In this document: piece by piece, positions 11,780 through 24,294 of the stretch | Layout: each line of letters begins with the position of its first letter | Position numbering within the stretch: the stretch's first letter is position 1 | Origin: Amyloporia xantha | Lineage: Eukaryota; Basidiomycota; Agaricomycetes; Polyporales; Adustoporiaceae | Direction of reading: 5' to 3' | NCBI GenBank assembly: GCA_036971615.1 | Contig: JAYKKR010000001.1 | Coordinates: 2,604,001 to 2,668,000, forward strand | Length of the DNA: 64,000 nt | Program-made: the position numbers and the translations under genes | Notes under the pieces: model-generated | Seen by the model: only the letters and a program-made list of their open reading frames with translations | The model's database searches: none | Told to the model about the DNA's origin: nothing

Positions 11780-13120
11780 CTACTCGCCCGCGTCATCGTG
11801 CATAATTGTATCGTCGGCTGCGGTCGGAGGTGTCGGTGGCCAGACCAGTGTATCACCACTGTTGTCGCTCTGCTCATCCTCGGCACGCTGTTGAGATACA
11901 GCATCGATCTTCAGTTCAGAATTTTCGTCTTCGTCGTTATCAATTGTGAATAGCGCAGTGTCGTCATCTTCTGTGAGTATGTATAAATGTTTAACATATA
12001 CGGATGTTTGATGAGCGTGTGTTTTATCGTTTATTAGCGAACAAACTGCATTGTTGAGACGTATTAACTTACTTAGAGTTATTTCTTCCCCGTCGCTGAA
12101 TGGGCGACGCATGCTCTCGTCGATACTTGCGGCTTTTGTAGTTTTCGGCTCCAACAGTTCGGGGGGGATGCACCCCACTCGGATAAACTCTCTTGGTGTG
12201 AATTGCGGACTCCAATTTTTTTGTCCCACTGCGAGCGTAACAGTGAATGAAAACCAAACAATATCACCGCGGTTAAACCGGCTTGGAACACATTTGGAGA
12301 TATCCTGTAGCTTTCCCTCTGTATACTCCCAGAACGATGGCCGGTCGGGATTGGGGAAAAATCCCTGTGCTGATTGAAGTGCTTGTGTTATCCATGGGTG
12401 AATGTCGTATTTGACTCGTTTCTCGTCCGCTGCATTAAACGGATAACGCTTAATGAATACGGGGACTTGCATAATATAGCGGGAGTTGTTCGTAGTGTCA
12501 GTTGCCATCTGCCATTGTCGTCTCGGTTTGTTGTTCGTATTAAATTGGCGGACAGATGCCGCATATTCTTCCACGACCTGATTTATGTGTCAGCGTGATC
12601 ATAAAAGTTATATGATCGCGTGGTTTTCATGGGTTGGTGAGGTTGTGTTAACTTACCGTTTGCAGGTCGTAGATTGTTTTATCTTTGCTGGTGTCTATGG
12701 CATAGGAGAACGCACATTTATAACCGACCTCGTGTTGACTAGACAGTTCAAATGTCAGCATTGGAAGGAGACATCGGGGCTCCTGAAACTTACATACGTC
12801 CCTCTGGTAGACTTTCTGGTGGCATGGTTCCGGGAGGGACATAGTTACTGGTCATAACGGGAGAGTTCCATGCCCAAACTCCAGTAAGATGGAATACCGC
12901 CATGGACTTTTCGCCGACTGGGTGGATCTGGATGGTTCGTGAGTAAGAATTTTGTAGACACATATGTCGTACTGACCGTCCATGTAGAAGGATGATTAGA
13001 CCTGGCTTCTATAAGAGGGGTCTTGGAAAATGTTGACGCAAAGGCGCGAAAAGGTTCCATGTCGGTGCTTCGGAACGCCTTACGGTTCCAAATAGCAATC
13101 TGTTCAACTATGTCGTCCAT
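11780..13120 (-). CDS. Hypothetical protein, four exons, 385 aa
   Basis: I do not recognise this family. Proposed exons 13120-12977, 12927-12794, 12738-12657 and 12577-11780 join in phase into 385 codons; introns are 49, 55 and 79 nt with GT-AG ends (donors GTCAGT, GTAAGT, GTAAGT). The protein begins MDDIVEQIAIWNRKAF. It has no signal peptide or membrane segment, and ends in a very acidic Ser/Thr/Pro-rich tail (PPTPPTAADD). The middle looks like a folded beta-rich domain with many aromatic residues (HPVGEKSMAVFHLTGVWAW, RYIMQVPVFIKRYPF, GDIVWFSFTVTLAVG). The acidic tail could suggest a nuclear or regulatory protein, but that is inference only. The gene structure is well supported by three consistent introns. 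Confidence 0.75.
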
Positions 13121-15910
13121 GGTAGTGGCTGGTGTGGAACTGTGAGGAACAGCTGTTCTGGATGAGCTATTTATGTTTATTTATGAAGTTGTGTTACTAC
13201 GTATTGGTATAATGCGACTGATGTCAAGGTTGTTGCATGTTGGAGCTGACACGACCGTTACAGCACATAGCGATCAGTTGTCTGATACTGCAGTCATGCG
13301 TATTAGTCATCAGCTTCATTTGAGGTTATTGTCGATACTTGCGATTTCATATCTTTTCCGATGGTTGTAACCGCGTTGATGAAGGATCGGGGCGTGGTTA
13401 GCGTATGGTCTAGTCATCGTTATTACCTCATATCCGCCACTGTGTGTACATATGCATCAGCATGAACTGACCATCGAATTTACGTGTTGTCAATCACGTT
13501 GATGATTTGGAATAGTGTCAGGAATTTTCCCGATCTAAGTATTTTGGCAGTATGGGTTGCCAACAGTGTGCGCGTTCCGTCGCAAGATACATTTCTTGCT
13601 GTCCGCACTGCTGTCAAGTTCATTGAAATATAGGTAGTACATACGAATTGGCGCGATTATATGGGACGGGCAATGAGTATTATGCCACTTGACACATCTA
13701 AACCACATTTGATTTTGTTCTGATTACGACTTGATTTGTATGACTCACCTTCTTTATGCTCAAACGCAAAAAGGTGAATATCTTGATGTGGATGTATACG
13801 AGTGGCGCTTCAGATTATTTCTGCACGTGTTATATTGTTCGTCGCAGTACATTCACGTCGGTTCGTGTCGCGTCGTCGGTATCCTCCACATGTATGCGCG
13901 CACAAAAGTTGGGCACGTTTCTGGTCTATCTTGAGCTCGTAGGCTACGTGTGTCCCAAAGGAAATGCCATATTAGTGCTGCTGTTTTTGCAGCTTATAAA
14001 TTGTACTGTTTTGGACGTCACAGAAATATATGCGAGCCGTCGGCTTTCCTTGAAAGACTTGTCAATACTAGCTGAGGTGTACATCAGTCGACTGGGGGGT
14101 CCTATGGCTGTGCTCGATGTATTAGCTTCGCGATGTTTTGTCAACCGCGTTTGATTCTCGTCGTCGTCGAGGACAGAATTCTGTCTTTTTGGCGGGTACG
14201 TGTTTGTTTAACCGTATATGGAGTCGCATGTCGGTAAAGATTCTTCATTGTTTACATATGTCATCTAGATTTGTTAGGTATCGATGTAGTGCTTGGATCA
14301 CTTACACTTGTCTCTGTTTCGCTCGATGCGAGGTGGAGTATCAGCCCATGCGGAAAATGGACTTCGAGTTTTTCAGGTTGCCTGTTGTGCTCGTGCCCTT
14401 CGTTCAGTTCAACACTTAGCGCGGGGTGATCGGAGATCACGTCCAATTCCGAACCTCATGTTGACGAGCACCTGTAATATGTACGGCGTTTCAGGGTGTT
14501 CATGGTCAGAAATTCATAACGAAGGCAGAATATAGAGACATTGATCAATTACAGTGAGAGGAGTATGATGCGATAGTCGACACGATGAGTACTGACTACT
14601 GAGTAGTGAGCGCTAATGTCACGTGAGAAGTAGACGGTGCTCAGTCGTTACTCACCAACGCCGGCGCTGGCAGCGACCGCTAACGCTCAAACCAAAGGAG
14701 TTGAGAAGTTACTACTCGCTTCTTTTGTCGGAAATGATCTCTTACCGACGAGTCGTCGTAGACCTCATTACTGCGTCTAATTCATCCTCGTTACCGTCTA
14801 GCCTCCTCGTCAACGAATGCTCTCCCGGCCTCCACCTTCTCATCTCCCCATGCGATAACCTACCTGACCCATCTTAAGACTTACAGTTGTCATTCTCCTA
14901 GCTTCAACCTTAGCGAACAAAGCTATCTTCGTCGTTAGCGCAATTAATGAACTCATTGGCCACCCTTTGCTATACGTCATGCCCAACATGCGTCTCTGTT
15001 CGTGCCATAGCACCAACGCTAGCATCGTGATAATTATCGCTATTTTCCTCCCTTGATGCTGTCATATTGTCGCCGCGTTCCCTTTAGACCTTTCCGCGGT
15101 TCTTTGTAGACCATACCCGCGAAATCCGGAAACAATGTCGTATCACTTTCGTCTTCGGGTACCACGTCAAGTTCTACGATATGGTCCGGCTGTCCGTTCT
15201 TCTCGACTGTTGTGTCAAAAGTATTATCGCATAGTTGCTTTTCTTCTCGCCGATCATCCCGCATTGCTCTCATAATGCTTTCCTTCCAACCCGTTCATGC
15301 AATCCGTCTCAACAGAGTGCGTCGCGCGTGTACACGCAATGTTCCCGCAGTTTGTCTACGTGCTGGTTGAGTAAGCGAAGCCGACTCGTTTCCTCCGTGG
15401 GATGGATTTCTTGCGGCAAATGTACATGCTGGACGAGCTCGAGGTCACATTTATCTTCTTCACGGGGTGGAGCATGTGTCTGAAGGGCCTGCTGAAGACG
15501 GTGGAGACGGAAAATAAGGGCGTAGTGGAGGCCAAGGGGCGGAAGGGAGGTGCGCATGTGTGGTCTTATATTAATCTCTGCCGTGGGGGCATCTACAATG
15601 TGATCACCCAACAGACAACGATTGTTTTCCCATCGTGCGTCGTTGAGCTGGGATGGTGATCACCCGAAATTATACAGCCTCCTTACGACGTCTATGGTGC
15701 TGCAGTCGTAAAGATTGCTGTCGTTCTTCAGAGAGACGCTCCCGCTTATTTCAGACCCGTTCTTACTCACGTCGCTTCTTACACTGCTCATCTACTAGGG
15801 GAACTCTCCTGTGCGCGTTGGGATCAATTTCAAAGGCTTGCTGGCGTTATTATTTCTCGATGCTGTGCGGAAGAAGGTTAAACTGGATATTGCGTCGGAC
15901 GGGTGATGCG
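13121..15910. other. Unresolved stretch with peptide-like fragments
   Basis: No complete gene can be supported. Coding-looking pieces occur on the minus strand (14261-14446, 14840-15025 ending at a GTAAGTC donor, 15040-15273) and on the plus strand (15402-15659, and a frame near 15663-15880 reading EIIQPPYDVYGAAVVKIAVV). I could not join them in phase or name a family. They may be exons of one degraded minus-strand gene plus 5' remnants of the Rpn6-like copy. Confidence 0.3.
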
Positions 15911-16830
15911 GTATTGGCAACCTCGCCAAGTCTAATGTAGGTATTGTGATCAATTTCGATGCCACTTCTCTTGAGCTCTTGTTATAGGCGGCTCTTACCT
16001 CTACGCGAACGGCTGCAAACTTTATCTGCTGCCCACCACATTTGCAAGCGCGCTTTACTCTGCAGTCCGGTATACCCGACGCTGAGAACAAGGACTATAC
16101 GACCGCATATTCTTATTTCTTCGAGACGTTCGAGAATCTGAGTACACGAGAAGACCCAAGCGCTTTTGGAGCGCTCAAATACATGCTTCTGTGCAAAGTT
16201 GTGTTGAACTTGGTAAGTTGTTGACCGTCGGTACTTGGTTGACAGTCGCATCTGACCAAGACCGTCAGCCGGAAGATGTGACATCCGTCCTTTCGATCAA
16301 GCTCGCGTCAAAATACGCGCAACTTCGTGATGTAGAGAGTATGCGTGCCATTGCCCGGGCACACCAGCAACGGAATCTCGCAGACTTTGAGAAAGCATTG
16401 AAAAACTACCAGCAAGGTCAACAGGCCGCCACCATTGCTTAAGTCTTATTTCTAACACATACGTGTTTTCCAGAATTGTCGTCAGACCCAACGATCCGCA
16501 CATATCTCTCCGCTTTGTATGGCACTCTGCTGGAGCAGAACCTTATGCGGATTGTCCAGCCCTATTCTGTAGTGGAGTTCGAATACGTCGCACAGCAGGT
16601 TGGACAGGGCAGGCAAGCTGTAGAACAAAAGTTTGTTTGGGTGCTCCACGCATTGACCGATCCTTATCTGTTATTGGATCGATCGCTAATGGCATCATTT
16701 CAACAGGTTGTCGCATATGATTCTGGGCAATGTCCTCCATGGGGTGCTGGTAGTATCTCAATATCTTCTTGCCGTGCCCGTGAATGCTCTCCTCACCGTG
16801 CTCAGCGGGCTCCAGCTCCTCGCGCCTAGT
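15911..16830 (+). pseudogene. 26S proteasome subunit Rpn6-like, C-terminal half, probably broken
   Basis: Rpn6 (PSMD11) is a PCI-domain lid subunit that clamps the 26S proteasome. Readable exons: to 15936 (GIGNLAKSN), 15988-16212 ([45 protein letters not shown]), 16269-16416 (LASKYAQLRDVESMRAIARA), 16474-16630 (SDPTIRTYLSALYGTLLEQN, PYSVVEFEYVAQQVG) and from 16707 (LSHMILGNVLHGVL). These four introns join in phase, and the PCI winged-helix core is well kept. The 5' side is not: the frame upstream of GIGNLAKSN meets a TGA at about 15903, and the N-terminal TPR-like half of the family is not visible. At the 3' side the conserved DQGRGCL ending is replaced, whether read through or spliced at GTAGTA. 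Most likely a truncated duplicate that may still be transcribed. Confidence 0.8.
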
Positions 16831-18443
16831 GTTTTTCGCAGCGAGCTATTATACGTTCTCAATGGATTTCTTGGTAATGGCGTGACCACGCTGCTCGTTA
16901 CCTCACAGGGCAAGCGTCACGTAGCAGCGTTAGGATGGATTTGAAGGATATGCCCGATGATCGGGATAATCGACTGCTCGTGAGAGCAATGGTATAAGTG
17001 TAAAATGATTCTATACCACTCAATATTCCATATGTATTACTCTGGTACGCGCAACCGATCTCTGCTACATTTGTATACTTGTGATTTACTGGTGGAAGTC
17101 ACATCGACTTTCTTGGCATGAACTGGTCCGAGAGGATCATGCATGTTAGTTATTGTTGCCTACTGTCGCGAGCAGCCCTAATACTGACGCGGGCTGGACA
17201 ACAGCCGTACGGCACGCCGCTCGATGACGCAATATGTGTTTAGGAGGTCGCATACAGAGAAATAGTGCGAATTGTTCGCTGCTGTGTTCTATTCGTCATT
17301 TGCAATGGATACAATTTCATAACAAAAGTGTGGTCGTGAGTCATACTACAACGCCAGAATAGGTTATGGGTGGTCCTAGGTCGTCGTGCGAAGACGGTTG
17401 TTATGTTGTAGTGCCAAAGCTGAAGCGGAATTTAGACTAAAAAACAGTCATGGCATTCATGGGTATGCCGAGGAGGATAGCACCACAATCGATGAGTGCC
17501 AGCTTAGCGTTTAAATGGGGTACGTACATGTGGAAGGAATGGCAGAACGAGCCAATGAGCTTCTTCCTTGTGCTTGGTGATGAGTTTTCGTAGACAGTCG
17601 GGTTCAAGCCGAGGTCGATCATAGCAGTAGAGTCTGCAGCATGGCCTGCAACATTAGTGCCAGACCTATATTCTCTCGAATCTTAGCGATTAAAGCCGGA
17701 ACCGGTGGAACTGCAGCCTTTTGGCCTGGGGCTGGTGGAAGTGGAGCGACTGGTGCCCGACTCGCCGAAACTGTAGTCCTTGCTTTCGAAGCTGCTTGAG
17801 GCGTGACTCAATGGAATTATGGCCGCTGCGTCCGTAGCCGATGGAACCATATCTTGAGATTACTATGTCCTTACCGTTAGAAGACATACTCATTTTGCCC
17901 GTGACTCATTCAGATCGTTGGGTAGCCGAATGATGGGGGAAGTCCCTTGAGCGACCACTGACGATATGAACGCTCGAATTGTAGCAGTAATAAAGAAACC
18001 ATCGTCAACGATGGAAATCGAACAATTTACCAGTTGAAGGTAGCATGCTCATCAGAGGCATAATAATCTCTGAGATGTCGTCACCGGCACCATCGAGGTC
18101 CTGAACCAAGACACTCAAAGATGGATCGGTCGCTGCGAATGAAAGCCATGGGTAAGTAGTATGGGAAATAGGCTATCTGGATTAATATGACGCTACAGGG
18201 ACAGTAGTCGGGTTCGCTAACCTTTTTAACACCGGTGTTGCAGTGACATGGCAACGGATGTGGAGTGTCATTGAACATGGACAAAATGGAGCGGTATCCA
18301 CACCGAGCATGCGTATTTCATTTGACATTGAGGGCATGAAAGTGTCGTTTGCGCCCGTGTTGGACGTTCCATTATCAGAGAGAGTAAGGGCGTTTCCACA
18401 TGAGGAGCTGGAAAGAGACATCCCCATTGCATTCGCGCGTATA
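16831..18443. other. No firm gene; possible small minus-strand ORFs
   Basis: Minus-strand open frames at 17893-17690 and 17622-17437 are peptide-like. A shifted frame in the former gives a Ser/Thr/Gly-rich tail (SGTSRSTSTSPRP). No intron or domain confirms either. Confidence 0.3.
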
Positions 18444-18955
18444 TTACGCATGTACGGAACCCTCTTCCCAATCGATTACTTCCCCCGTGTCCATCTCCAT
18501 CCATCTGTATATATAACGTATATGACGAGGATGTTAGAACGCGACCATCTTGCTTTTATAGCGAAGACTTACCGTTGCACGACCGCGTCAATGAGTGATA
18601 TTTCTGCACGTTCTACGTTGATAACGCGGTTCGGGTCACGTCGACCGAGTTTCATCACGATTATGTTGTCATACCAAATTACGTCAAGGCGGCTGCGCAC
18701 CGCTGTGTTGACTTGACCCTGATGGGCGTCGCGCGGTGCCCTGTATATGCAATACTCATTTTGAAGCAGGCATGACGTGCCCGGAATCAAGGAAGTACGA
18801 ATGGAACTCCATCCAGTCGGAAACCAGAAATCCAGATTCAGATCTTCCGGCCAACATGGCGTATCTTCCGGTGCGTCAGGTCGGGGCGGTAATAATAGCA
18901 TTCGGGGTCGATCGCCAAAGACAGGATACACCAAAACACGCCGCGCAATATTCAT
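18444..18955 (-). CDS. Small hypothetical protein, two exons, about 149 aa
   Basis: Exon 1 is 18955-18573 and exon 2 is 18504-18444, joined in phase (CG|A) across a 68-nt intron with a GTAAGT donor and an ACAG acceptor. The protein begins MNIARRVLVYPVFGDRP, contains PPRPDAPEDTPCWPEDLNLD and the acidic/aromatic ending MEMDTGEVIDWEEGS, and has no membrane segment. It resembles in style small lineage-expanded basidiomycete proteins of unknown function, but I cannot name a family. A plus-strand open frame at 18243-18716 overlaps it antisense; I prefer the minus-strand gene because of its proper splice sites and hydrophilic composition. Confidence 0.6.
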
Positions 18956-21900
18956 CGTCGACTAGACGAAATAACAGTAGTGCATTAGGCTTACTTAAAG
19001 AGGCATGATGTACATACGTTTCTCATGGCAGACCGTACTTGTCGGGATTGAGAGCTAACACATTCGTTTGTCCATGCCCCAGTGATAGATTTTGGCTGTG
19101 CCTGTGAGAACCCCAAGACCGTGTAAGATGTGAATGAGACAGATGCCTATGTTGAACGCTTACCATAATTCGTCGACGTGACCCTACCGTTGTAGCTGTA
19201 AGGCGGATATGAGTGGTGAAAGCGCGAAAAGGAGTTATCTGACAAGGTGATGATATATATTATTCTTCGTGCTGTTTATGCGATTCGTGGAGCTTGAGGG
19301 TGTAGCCATCGTACACGCATAGTATCATGTACGCATGTGAGACCACATCGTAATTCATTTCTCGTGAGCGTCATTTCACATGCATGCGAAGAATTTACGA
19401 TGACATACATTGAATGTTATTTCAATTACTCCTGTTGCGCAGATCGTAACCAGACGCCTTATTCAATTTTGTCATACATTACCTTGCTTAGTCAATTCCT
19501 TGACGCGAAATGAAGCCTAGCAAAGAACGTTTAAGGACTTCTGTATATCGAGTTCTGTCATTCTGCTTATTGCAGTTGCATTATGGCGCAAACGTCTGAC
19601 TGCTCGGTGCGAATTGTATTGAGAGGGTTCGCTCCTACTTGGCTACGGTATCGGTGTGTGTAAAGCGATCTGATTGAAGTACTTGCCGAATGGGCGAATC
19701 CATCTACAATGCCCGGGGTATTAGTTGATCTCTGCGTATTCCATTCGCGCTGTTGTTGACCATGCTCACGATACTTGTATCGTATTTTTTTGTTTGATAG
19801 CGCCTGCGGATCCTTCTAACTGTATACTACGGAGAATGTCACGTAACTGTCCCGTAACGCTGCTACAGCGTGTGCTATTAGGGCTGGTGACACTACGCAC
19901 TGTCTCACAACCCACTCCCCAGTTCGGTGAGATGCATACAGTGATGCTTCTCGTATTACATGCATTCCTAGCAAAATCTTACTTCGAGCACACTTTGAAA
20001 CGTGTCCCCAAATATAGGATAGCACTAGTGAGGAGACTTTAAGTGGCCGGGGGGGGGAGAAGTGGAACGTACTGCTTTCGCGTTATATATGTAGACGTTT
20101 GTCAACTTCTACCGTTGAAGCCTAGTGCATGAGGTCGGTCCAGAAGTGAAATGTAGTGAGGTATAGGAGGAGCCTTTATGTACTGGATGTGCGCGGGTTC
20201 GAAATCGCGGTATTGACAGAGGATAGCGAGACTTCTATCGTTGAAGCCTAGTCCATGAGGTCGGTCCAGAGGTGAAATGCAGTGAGGTATAGGAGGAACC
20301 TTTATGCACCGGATGTGCACGGGTTCGAAATCGCGATAACGACAGAGGACAGCGACATGGGGCATCGTTCCCCTCTTTCTATCCTAGTTGAAAGCGTGGG
20401 CAGTATTGGGTGATTGCCGGGCCGAGTACGTTATCTAAGTCATAGGATCCACGCTCCAATATGTTGCAATGATCTTCAAGGAATCACGGGCGCTGTTCAG
20501 GCGGAACGAAAGCCATACCTTAGCAATTCTGTCCATAGTAGATCATGAAGTTCATAACTGTAGTTCGTCTTTGCTTCACGAATTGGTTCAAAATCATGGT
20601 GAAGGGCGGAGCGCTTTCCCTTATATATTCAACGTTTGTAGGCATCTCAAACCGAAATTTACGTGTGAGTTGAACCTGTTGTTAGTTGTTTGGCAGGCCC
20701 GACACCGCGACCTTCTGTTTTCCATGTTCTTGATTCCTCTTCTGCACGCTGTATCCGACCTATATACACTGGCAGGTTAGCACCCAGTACTAAGTACTGT
20801 ATCTTGCGGTATTTTACCAATTCATTCAACGAGTTTTGGACGCAAATTACATAAGCAGGTTTGGGCTGTGCCACCGACCCGTAGTTTATCATGAACTGGA
20901 CTCGTTCTTCCGCGCGCTCCCACACTCAGGCTCCATTCCCAGGTATACGCGTACAGGTCGGCGCACCTCGATGCATTCTCTGTCGGCGTCTTGATAGCTG
21001 AGCCCCCTTATGATTAATACTCACCGTTCGTATGCGCTGTTCTCCCTCCATAAGAACTAGTCTTCCGCTCGACCAGTTCGGCTCATCCCTAGCGGGGTAG
21101 TATCATAATCACAATATGCCTTCCTGGTGCCGTGCCCGACTCCTGCGCACATGCACTAGTACATACATTCTAGTCAGTCCATCCTCCGAGCTCTACCCCA
21201 CGATCTGTGTATTTCACTTGCTTGACGATTCACATGAGTACACTGCTGACCCAATTGGCTCTCACGATTCAAGAGTGTGATAACATTTGTATCTGATGCT
21301 TGCGTTCATTGCGTGTTTCTTCTCTCCTGAGCATGTACAGTAACATAGACGCGGGTCTGATCACGGGTGGAGCATGTCAAGCATACACCTTGGCCATCGC
21401 ATAGCAAGACATGAACTGTATGACTCTCCGGTTCATTGGTCTGTTCTGAAAAGGGCCATATTTGTACGCACCTTGACAGTATAAACACCTGAATCTGTTC
21501 AGTTGGTGGTCGTCTACAGTGGCTGAGTCATCTCTGCACTGTATGGTGGGAGAATTGTTGTACTGTGATGTCACAGTGTGGAAACAGTTAGGTGTCAACA
21601 TCAGATATGATGTGCGTAATACAACAGATTACCAGGATAGTACATGTGTCCATAATGTATATGATAGGCAGTATTGCGGTGATTGGAGATTTGACATGTT
21701 TTTAAGCCGTACTCTTATTATTTGGTATGTCATTTGGGTGTATTGTTTGCTGACCTTCCTTTTATGTTGTCACTTTCAGATCTCGATAGTCGGTGTTCGG
21801 CGAAATCAGTGGTGTGATGTATCACATTTTTAATAACTTCTAGTTGGGCGCTGCGTGTATCACATCTTCTAGGGAACTTGCTTGGCAGAATGTGTTTACC

Positions 21901-22928
21901 TCGGCATAATTCCGGGGTTGGTAAGTCATCGAAGGATGTCCTTTGAGTCCATGTGATGTTGATATGGCAAACTATATATAAGGTGGACACCCATCTCTCA
22001 GTATACAATTTTTGATGTGACCCTGTTGTATCCATCTGGTCGCCCCTTTTACAGAGAAGACTTGAAGCAGTATTTGGTATGTTGAGGCATGTGCTTCTCA
22101 TGCTTCACACGAATGTCTCTCACGGTGCTTTGATCACGTCTTAAGACAAGTTCTAGCAAATTTTGCGGTCCAGACCCTCGGCTGCTAGCTTTACCCCATT
22201 ACGCTTTTAGAAAACAGTATTCTGTTTTCTGAATTCATATTTTGCAAAATCTATTGACACTGTCCCATACCGTAATCGGTGCGTTCTATTGCATCTCTGT
22301 GCATTTACACGTTGTTAATGTTGTTTCAGGTTTTCAACATGTGTTCACAATCGATCTTTCCTCTGATCATTACATACATAAACCATTTGTTACGTCAATT
22401 TATGGTATGTATATTAGTGGATAGTAACATGTCAGGTTAGGGTCAGAATAATATTGGTGAATGTATCAATGAGATTTGAGCTATTGTTCCTTAGTGTGTG
22501 TTTGTATTGTACAGTAATTGTATTTATTCTTTTGCTTTGTGTGGATATGTCACAGTTTCATCTTATTGTTCATTCGATCCTAGAATGGTGCTGTAAATGT
22601 CTGTATTCTGTCGACATCTAGGCCTTGACTAAAAATGTGGAGTTATTACGTGTTTTGATGTTACCACCCTCATCTTTCATAGATCTCCGCCGTGCACGCC
22701 CTCTCACCCCGCACCATCACCACGTTATTTCAGTTTCATCAAACCACCAGTGATATGCAATGTTGTGAACAAGCTTCGTGATCATGTCACCACCAAGACA
22801 ATTCCGATATACCCGCTGATTGGAGTTCTCTATTAAAATACGGCTTTTCCTGACTCCCCCATTTCATATACAGTTCTTTTCAACTTCTAGGTGCTCTGTT
22901 CATTTTAGAATTCCTACACTTCAGAACA
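18956..22928. other. Long gene-poor stretch
   Basis: No supported gene over 4 kb. It holds the 126-bp tandem duplication at 20105-20356. The part from about 21,850 to 22,130 shares patches with the region upstream of IDO copy B (for example GTTTACCTCGGCATAA near 21,893 against GTTTATCTCGGCATAA near 60,700), suggesting both IDO copies were duplicated with over 1 kb of 5' flank. Confidence 0.4.
20105..20356. repeat. Tandem duplication, two copies of a 126-bp unit
   Basis: Unit 1 starts at about 20105 and unit 2 at 20231 (both begin ACTTCTAYCGTTGAAGCCTA). The copies differ at roughly one base in ten, mostly by C/T and G/A transitions. Because 126 is a multiple of three, a minus-strand frame stays open through both, but nearly every difference changes the amino acid, so it is not a protein under constraint. 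Each unit contains GGGTTCGAAATCGC, which resembles a Pol III B box; no matching A box or tRNA fold was found. Confidence 0.85.
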
Positions 22929-24294
22929 ATGTCGTTTGGGTGAGTGATTAAGGGGTACACTTAATCATCAGATGTGTTTATGCCAACTTGCTCTCTCATG
23001 CAGTCACAATGCACTGCAGACTTTTGTCGCATTAAGACCGGGACTATGTCTTCCTGCACCATTTGACATATGGGAGATGACTTTGATAGAAGCAAAAAAC
23101 TCAGTTTTGCTAGCTATGGACCAATTACTGCGAGGCCCTGAGGCGCAACATACATGCGAACAATGGCGAGAGTCAGTTCGTGCTGTGAGTATTACGTAAA
23201 CTGTAACTTGTTACAACACATTTCATTTACTAGTATCCTCTATCTAGTGGCCGATATTGGACATTTCCGTTCAATGCCAGGATGTTCATCTTCAGCAGGT
23301 CGCTCACATGACCCTCGCCTTTTGTTTGCACTTCTATGTACATTCTTCCGATCCGACCCAGTGCATACTCATCCCAAAGTCCTTGGCCATTCCCCTTATC
23401 CGTGTCTCTGAAACCCTAGGAATGCCACCGATTCTAACATACGCTGATACGGTACTCTGGAACTGGAGACGCCTCGATTCCTTCCTACCCTTGTGCGTTG
23501 AGAACATGCACATTCTCCATACATTTTCACAGACACCTAGCGAAGAAGCGTTTTATCGTTTGTGTCTTGCCATCGAACTTCAAGGCAATTCCATCTTGTC
23601 CATCGTCGATGCAGCCATGCTTTCTGTGCGATCTCACTCGAGACAGGCCATCGGGTCTATTGCACGCGGGCTCGCTCATCTCACCGAATGTGTGGAACAA
23701 ATGATTTATCTAATGAAACAGTTTCCATTATACGTGGATGCCTTGCAATTCTGTGTTCTAATCCAACCATGGTGGCATGGTTCACCTGCTCCCCCCGACC
23801 CGCTCGCATGGGTTTTCGAAGGGTTTCTAGAAATGTCTAGTTTGTTGCTGGGCGGAGTAACAGCTGGCCAAAGCCCTGTGATTCATACCTTGGATGCCTT
23901 TCTCGACGTCGACCATGAACTTCATTATCTCAATCGTACTCCACGTCCATCGCTACGAGCCCTTAGTGCCGATCCATTGTTCATGTCGCGTATGCGTCTG
24001 TACATGCCAGAATCTCATCGTCAATACATCTCACAAATCACATCCATTCGCAGCTACGTCACTTCGCACCCAGTTCTCTTACTCAATTTGTACAACGCTG
24101 CCGTGCGGGCCCTACTTGCCTTCAGGAACGAGCACTATGGTGTGGTCAATCGATTCTTGCCTACTAGTGGTTCTGGAGGATTCAGCAGTGACGATGTCGT
24201 TCGAGGGACAGCTGGAAGCGATGTGCGCTCCTTGTTAGCTGCAGGCTGCGAAGCTACGCGACGGACGGAGATCCGTGATACTCATGATATTTGA
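22929..24294 (+). CDS. Indoleamine 2,3-dioxygenase, copy A
   Basis: IDO is a cytosolic haem enzyme that opens the indole ring of tryptophan, the first step of the kynurenine/NAD route. Exons: 22929-22939 (only MSFG), 23004-23184, 23248-24294, joined in phase into 413 codons with stop. Family features: the N-terminal LPAPFDIWE, PPILTYADTVLWNW, and the helix FRNEHYGVV carrying the proximal haem histidine. Near the C terminus, GTAGSDVRSLLAAG matches the usual glycine-rich substrate loop GTGG(S/T). Intron 1 is 64 nt and intron 2 is 63 nt. The 11-nt first exon is supported because copy B at 61.7 kb has exactly the same one. Catalytic residues look intact, so it should be active. The second Gly of the GTGG loop is Ala, which could affect substrate binding. 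Confidence 0.93.

Noticed and set aside
18243..18716. 157-codon plus-strand frame as the gene at this place
   Set aside because: The opposite strand has a GTAAGT...ACAG intron joining in phase and a better protein composition.
20102..20365. 87-codon minus-strand frame with a 42-residue internal repeat
   Set aside because: It stays open only because the tandem unit is 126 bp; almost all differences between units change the amino acid, so there is no protein constraint.
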